64,000 bases of DNA from Tabrizicola sp. (lineage in GTDB: Bacteria; Pseudomonadota; Alphaproteobacteria; Rhodobacterales; Rhodobacteraceae). The stretch spans positions 1 to 64,000 of the forward strand of contig NZ_JAEULP010000016.1 of assembly GCF_016792905.1 (NCBI RefSeq). Direction: 5' to 3'. The notes beneath the pieces were generated by a model. The model was not told the origin of the DNA. It did not search any database and saw only the letters and a list, made by a program, of their open reading frames with translations. Below, piece by piece: positions 60,418 to 64,000 of this stretch; the first letter of the stretch is position 1, and every line of letters begins with the position of its first letter. The position numbers were made by a program, and so were the translations under genes.

Positions 60418-61113
60418 ATGATGATGGTTCCCGCAAGCGACCCCCGGCCCCTGCATTCGGCGCTGATCGTCGATGACCATCCGCTGTTCTGCGACGCCCT
60501 GTCGATGACGCTGAAGTCGGTCGCCGGGATCGAGGAGATCGAGACGGCGGATAGGCTGGAGACGGCGATTCACCGGGTCGACCTGAACCCGGCGCCGGAT
60601 GCGATCGTGCTGGACCTGAACCTGCCGGACGTGAACGGCATCGACGGGCTGATCCGGTTGCGGCAGGCGGCGGGGGAGGTGCCGGTGCTGGTGGTGTCCT
60701 CGCTGGCCGACAACCGGGTGATCGGGGCCTGCATGGCGGCGGGGGCGGCGGGCTTCGTGCCAAAGCATTCCCGGCGCGAGGTGTTCCGGGCGGCCTTCGA
60801 CGCGCTGCGGGAGGGCAAGCGCTATCTGCCCGAGGGCTATGAGCCCCTGCCCGAGGGCAAGATGAAGGGAACCGCGCGAGAAGAGGCGATCGGTCGGCTG
60901 GGGCTTCTGACCCGGCAGCAGGCGAAGATATTGCAGCTGATCTGCGAGGGCCTGTTGAACAAGCAGATCGCCTATGAGCTGTCGATTGCCGAGACCACGG
61001 TGAAGGCGCATGTCACGGCAATCATGCGCAAGCTTGGGGTGCAAAGCCGGACCCAGGCGGTGCTGATCGCGCGCGAGACGAACTTCACCTCGCTGATGCC
61101 AGAGGATGGCTGA
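60418..61113 (+). CDS. LuxR/NarL family response regulator
   Basis: About 231 residues from the ATG at 60418. GGAAGG precedes a run of four in-frame ATGs (60415-60426), so the exact start is uncertain. The receiver domain has the acidic pair in LIVDDHPLF, phosphoacceptor Asp66 in IVLDLNLPD and Lys in FVPKHSRRE. The C-terminal LuxR helix-turn-helix is LTRQQAKILQLICEGLLNKQIAYELSIAETTVKAH. This type (AgmR/ErbR/PedR-like) often activates quinoprotein dehydrogenase genes. It precedes a FIST protein and a histidine kinase that could be its partner. Confidence 0.93.
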   Translation: MMMVPASDPRPLHSALIVDDHPLFCDALSMTLKSVAGIEEIETADRLETAIHRVDLNPAPDAIVLDLNLPDVNGIDGLIRLRQAAGEVPVLVVSSLADNRVIGACMAAGAAGFVPKHSRREVFRAAFDALREGKRYLPEGYEPLPEGKMKGTAREEAIGRLGLLTRQQAKILQLICEGLLNKQIAYELSIAETTVKAHVTAIMRKLGVQSRTQAVLIARETNFTSLMPEDG

Positions 61114-61173
61114 GAGCCGAAAGGCTTGCCCGGACTGGGAAAGCCGCCGTAGCATCGGGGCCGGGAGAAGGAC

Positions 61174-62349
61174 ATGATCGCCGCAGATGACACGGCCCCT
61201 GCCGCGGCGGGGGCATTGCCCGATGGCCTGTCCGTCATGCCGCGCGCCCATGCCGAGGCACGCGATCCCGAGGCTTTTGCAAAGCTGGTGAGGGGCCTTG
61301 GACCGGGGCCCTTTGTGGCAGTGATCCTGTTCATCTCGCCTCAGGCCGACCGCGCTGTGCTGGCGTCAGGGCTGTCGGCCGCGTTTCCCGGCGTCCCGGT
61401 GATCGGCTGCACCACGGCAGGGGAAATCTCGCCGGAGGGCTATTCGGAGGGAGAGATCGTCGCGGTCGCCCTGCCCCGCGCCAGTTTCGCGGTGGACTGC
61501 CTGGGCGTCGACCTTGGCGCACTGGACCAGCAAGAGCTGATCGGGCGGCTGATCCGGGCGCGGGCCGGGCTGGCGCGACGGCATCCCGACTGGGAGGACG
61601 AATTCGCCTTCGTCCTGGTCGACGGGCTGTCGATCCGCGAGGACGAGCTGACCGCTGCGCTGGGGCCGGGGCTGGGTCCGGTGCCGCTGTTCGGCGGCTC
61701 GGCCGGGGACGGCACGCGGTTTGCCGAGACCTTCGTCTTGCAGGACGGGCAGTTCCGCCAGGGCTGGGCAGTGCTGATGCTGGTGCGCACCGCCTGCAAG
61801 GTGAAGGTGTTCAGCCTGAACCACCTGACGCCCACCAACCGCCGCATGGTCGTCACCGGGGCCGACCCCGCCCGCAGGGTGGTGCACCAGATCAATGCGG
61901 AACCGGCGGCGCAGGAATACGCCCGCCTTCTGGGCAAGGATCCGGCGCAGCTGACCACCTTCACCTTTGCGGCGCATCCGGTTGTCGTCCGCATCGGCGG
62001 CAGCCACCATGTCCGGGCGATCCAGCAGATGGCGCCAAACGGGGACTTGGTGTTCTTCTCGGCCATTGACGAGGGGCTGGTGCTGACACTGGCGGAGCCG
62101 CAGGATATGGCGGTGCATCTGGATTCGGCGCTGAACGCGCTGTCGGAAGCGGGAAAGCCAGCGGCGATCCTGGCCTGCGACTGCATCCTGCGGCGGATCG
62201 AGGCGATGGAGAACCAGCGGTTCGGGGCGGTGTCCAGCCTGTTGAAAAGCCACGGCGTCGTGGGCTTTTCCACATACGGCGAACAGCTCAACTCCATGCA
62301 TGTGAACCAGACGATGACCGGGGTGGCAATCTACCCCCCGAAAGCCTGA
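61174..62349 (+). CDS. FIST domain sensory protein (FIST_N and FIST_C)
   Basis: A protein of 391 residues. The N-terminal FIST domain (about 40-230) includes VIGCTTAGEISPEGYSEGEIVAVAL and LFGGSAGDGTRFAETFVLQDG. The FIST_C domain (about 240-375) ends VGFSTYGEQLNSMHVNQTMTGVAIYP, the standard C-terminus. FIST proteins are predicted small-ligand sensors linked to signal transduction. Only one base separates its stop from the histidine kinase start, so it probably feeds that kinase. No signal peptide is seen; it acts in the cytoplasm. The ligand is unknown. Confidence 0.93.
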   Translation: MIAADDTAPAAAGALPDGLSVMPRAHAEARDPEAFAKLVRGLGPGPFVAVILFISPQADRAVLASGLSAAFPGVPVIGCTTAGEISPEGYSEGEIVAVALPRASFAVDCLGVDLGALDQQELIGRLIRARAGLARRHPDWEDEFAFVLVDGLSIREDELTAALGPGLGPVPLFGGSAGDGTRFAETFVLQDGQFRQGWAVLMLVRTACKVKVFSLNHLTPTNRRMVVTGADPARRVVHQINAEPAAQEYARLLGKDPAQLTTFTFAAHPVVVRIGGSHHVRAIQQMAPNGDLVFFSAIDEGLVLTLAEPQDMAVHLDSALNALSEAGKPAAILACDCILRRIEAMENQRFGAVSSLLKSHGVVGFSTYGEQLNSMHVNQTMTGVAIYPPKA

Positions 62350-62350
62350 C

Positions 62351-64000
62351 ATGATCGAGACGCTGATCAACCCGGCGGACAGCGCCGAGCGGCGGGCCGA
62401 GAAGCTTCTGACCATCGCCGAGGCGCTGATGCGGCGCGTGGAGCAGGCGACGGACGACAGCGGCGCCGCCTATGCGCAGTTCCAGCGCGCGGCGCTGCTG
62501 GAGGATCAGGTCCGCGAGCGGACGCATGATCTGGGCCGGGCGCTGGACCTGCTCAATGAGTCGAACGCGCGACTGGCCGAGGCAACGCGCGAGGCCGAGA
62601 CCGCGCGGCAGAACCTGTCGAACGCCATCGAGACGGTGCAGGAAGGCTTTGCCCTGTTCGACCGCGAGGACCGGCTGGTGATGTGCAACTCGCGTTTCGC
62701 CATGCACATGCCGGATGTCCATGCCCAGTTGCAGCCCGGCCTGTCGTTCCCGGATTATGTGGCCAAGGTCAGCCGCTCACCCCATCTGGCCTTGCCCGAC
62801 GGCGAAGGTGGGCCGGACTGGGCGCAGGGGCGGTTGCGGCGGCACAAGGACCGGCACGTCATCTTCAACGTGCGGATCACGGGCGACAGCTGGGTGCAGG
62901 TCAGCGAGCACCGCACAGCGGATGGCGGCACGGTGATCCTGCAGACCGATGTCACCGACATCATTCGCGCCGAACGGCACGAACGCGGCAAGCTTCTGGA
63001 CGATCAGGCACGGGTGATCCGGGCGACGCTGGACCACATCAACCAGGGGATCAGCATCTTTGACGCCGAGGCGCGGCTGGTCGGCTGGAACCAGCGGCTG
63101 GGCACGCTTCTGTCCTTGCCGATGGGGCGGCTGCGGATCGGAGCCTCGTTCGAATACCTGTTCAGCCGGTTCCAGACCGAGATGCAGTTCGACACCGGGA
63201 TGAGCTTTGGCGCGCTGATGGCCTGGGTTGCGGGCGCGGGCAGCAAGGCACCGCTGGAGTTCGAGGTGCGGCGCGGCGAGGACATGATCCTGGATGTCTT
63301 CGCGCAAGGGATGCCGGACGGTGGCTTCGTGTTCAGTTTCACCGATGTCACGGCGGAACGCGCGGCGCTGGAGGCGCTGAGCCGGGCAAACGAGACACTG
63401 GAAGCCCGGGTGATGGAACGGACGCTGGAGCTGGAGGACGCGCTCGCCCATGCGGAACGGGCCAACGCCAGCCGGTCGCGCTTTGTGGCGGCGGCGAGCC
63501 ATGACCTGTTGCAGCCCCTGTCGGCGGCGAAGCTTTTCATCAGCTCCATCGGTGGCGAGGGGCTGGACAGCGGCGCGCAGGTGGCGCTGGACAAGGCGCA
63601 GAACGCGCTGATCTCGGTCGAGGGGATCCTCGACGCGCTTCTGGACATCTCGAAGCTGGAATCGGGCAAGGCGGCAGTCAGCGTGGGGGCCGTCAACCTG
63701 GACCGGCTCTTGCGGACGCTGGCCGAGGAGTTCGCGCCGATGGCTGCGGCGAAGGGGCTGGCGCTGAAGGTGGTGCCCTGCGGGGTGGTGGTCGAAAGCG
63801 ACCCGGCCTATCTTCGGCGCATCCTGCAGAACCTGATCGGCAATGCGATCCGCTATACGGCCAGCGGCCGGGTCCTTGTGGGCGCGCGGCGTCGGGGCGG
63901 CCTGGTGCGGCTGGAGGTCTGGGACACGGGGCCCGGCATCCCCGAGGAAGCGCAGAACGACATCTTCAAGGAATTCCACCGCCTGAACGCCCGTGCCTCG
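62351..64000 (+). CDS. PAS-domain sensor histidine kinase, 3' end outside window
   Basis: The frame is open for 550 codons to the window edge. Order: an N-terminal coiled coil (about 1-95, ending LAEATREAETARQNLSNAIE), a PAS domain (VQEGFALFDREDRLVMCNSRFA), a second PAS domain (NQGISIFDAEARLVGWNQRL), a coiled linker, HisKA with His384 in AASHDLLQPLSAAKLF, and HATPase with NLIGNAIRYT and DTGPGIP. No transmembrane segments, so it is cytoplasmic. This type is often a hybrid kinase with C-terminal receiver domains; that part is not visible. Likely partners are the FIST protein and the response regulator at 60418. Confidence 0.92.
   Translation, partial: MIETLINPADSAERRAEKLLTIAEALMRRVEQATDDSGAAYAQFQRAALLEDQVRERTHDLGRALDLLNESNARLAEATREAETARQNLSNAIETVQEGFALFDREDRLVMCNSRFAMHMPDVHAQLQPGLSFPDYVAKVSRSPHLALPDGEGGPDWAQGRLRRHKDRHVIFNVRITGDSWVQVSEHRTADGGTVILQTDVTDIIRAERHERGKLLDDQARVIRATLDHINQGISIFDAEARLVGWNQRLGTLLSLPMGRLRIGASFEYLFSRFQTEMQFDTGMSFGALMAWVAGAGSKAPLEFEVRRGEDMILDVFAQGMPDGGFVFSFTDVTAERAALEALSRANETLEARVMERTLELEDALAHAERANASRSRFVAAASHDLLQPLSAAKLFISSIGGEGLDSGAQVALDKAQNALISVEGILDALLDISKLESGKAAVSVGAVNLDRLLRTLAEEFAPMAAAKGLALKVVPCGVVVESDPAYLRRILQNLIGNAIRYTASGRVLVGARRRGGLVRLEVWDTGPGIPEEAQNDIFKEFHRLNARAS

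Noticed and set aside
58438-61251. 937-codon minus-strand frame opposite the PQQ dehydrogenase and response regulator
   Set aside because: Antisense to two clear genes and crosses their terminator; composition is not protein-like.
1-64000. tRNA or rRNA genes, CRISPR arrays, insertion sequences, prophage or integrase genes
   Set aside because: Looked for on both strands by eye and found none. Small RNAs without protein-like signals could be missed.

Overview
The window is a GC-rich, densely coded chromosomal segment. It most resembles an alphaproteobacterium of the Rhodobacteraceae (Rhodobacter/Paracoccus/Gemmobacter type). The grounds are the heterotetrameric sarcosine oxidase, several ABC importers, the rsmI-yraN-gshB and lpoA-like/glnD/murJ neighbourhoods, and a pqqABCDE operon with a quinoprotein alcohol dehydrogenase. 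I saw no tRNA, rRNA, CRISPR array, insertion sequence or prophage. This assignment comes from gene content read by eye, without any database search.

Layout. (1) 1-2823: end of a branched-chain 2-oxoacid dehydrogenase operon (E2 C-terminus, lipoamide dehydrogenase), converging on ilvE. (2) 2846-17251: an N-methylamino-acid module on the minus strand. It holds soxBDAG, a dimethylglycine/sarcosine dehydrogenase-like flavoprotein, a TetR regulator, a four-gene peptide/opine-type ABC importer, and a divergent LysR gene. A shared palindrome (consensus GTACATAAGTGTAC) precedes four of these transcription units and is the likely operator of the TetR protein. (3) 17263-18840: a non-pyrrolysine MttB-family methyltransferase. 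(4) 19021-28834: a sugar-type ABC importer divergent from a GntR/UTRA-ROK kinase-SIS-GMC oxidoreductase operon, followed by an aldo/keto reductase. This is probably an amino-sugar or related catabolic locus of unknown substrate. (5) 28947-30572: a secreted DUF4139 protein.

(6) 30784-39093: a MerR-controlled beta-oxidation operon (acyl-CoA dehydrogenase, GST, thiolase, bifunctional FadJ). Three homologous cupin domains and a small unknown protein are inserted between thiolase and fadJ. (7) 39287-41918: 2-hydroxyacid dehydrogenase, csaA, proC and a YbjN protein. (8) 42299-51975: housekeeping genes (trpS, murJ, glnD, an LpoA-like lipoprotein, rsmI, yraN, gshB), plus a rhomboid-like protein that appears to have lost its catalytic serine and histidine. 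(9) 52078-53693: a Tat-exported SGNH-like protein and a secreted Sel1-like protein.

(10) 53770-64000: a PQQ module. It contains pqqABCDE (including the 31-codon pqqA), a CPBP membrane protease, a cytochrome c and a PQQ alcohol dehydrogenase with the Asp-x-Asp lanthanide signature. It ends with a LuxR-type response regulator, a FIST-domain sensor and a PAS histidine kinase cut by the window edge. Together these could make the cofactor, oxidise an alcohol in the periplasm, pass electrons to cytochrome c and regulate the system.
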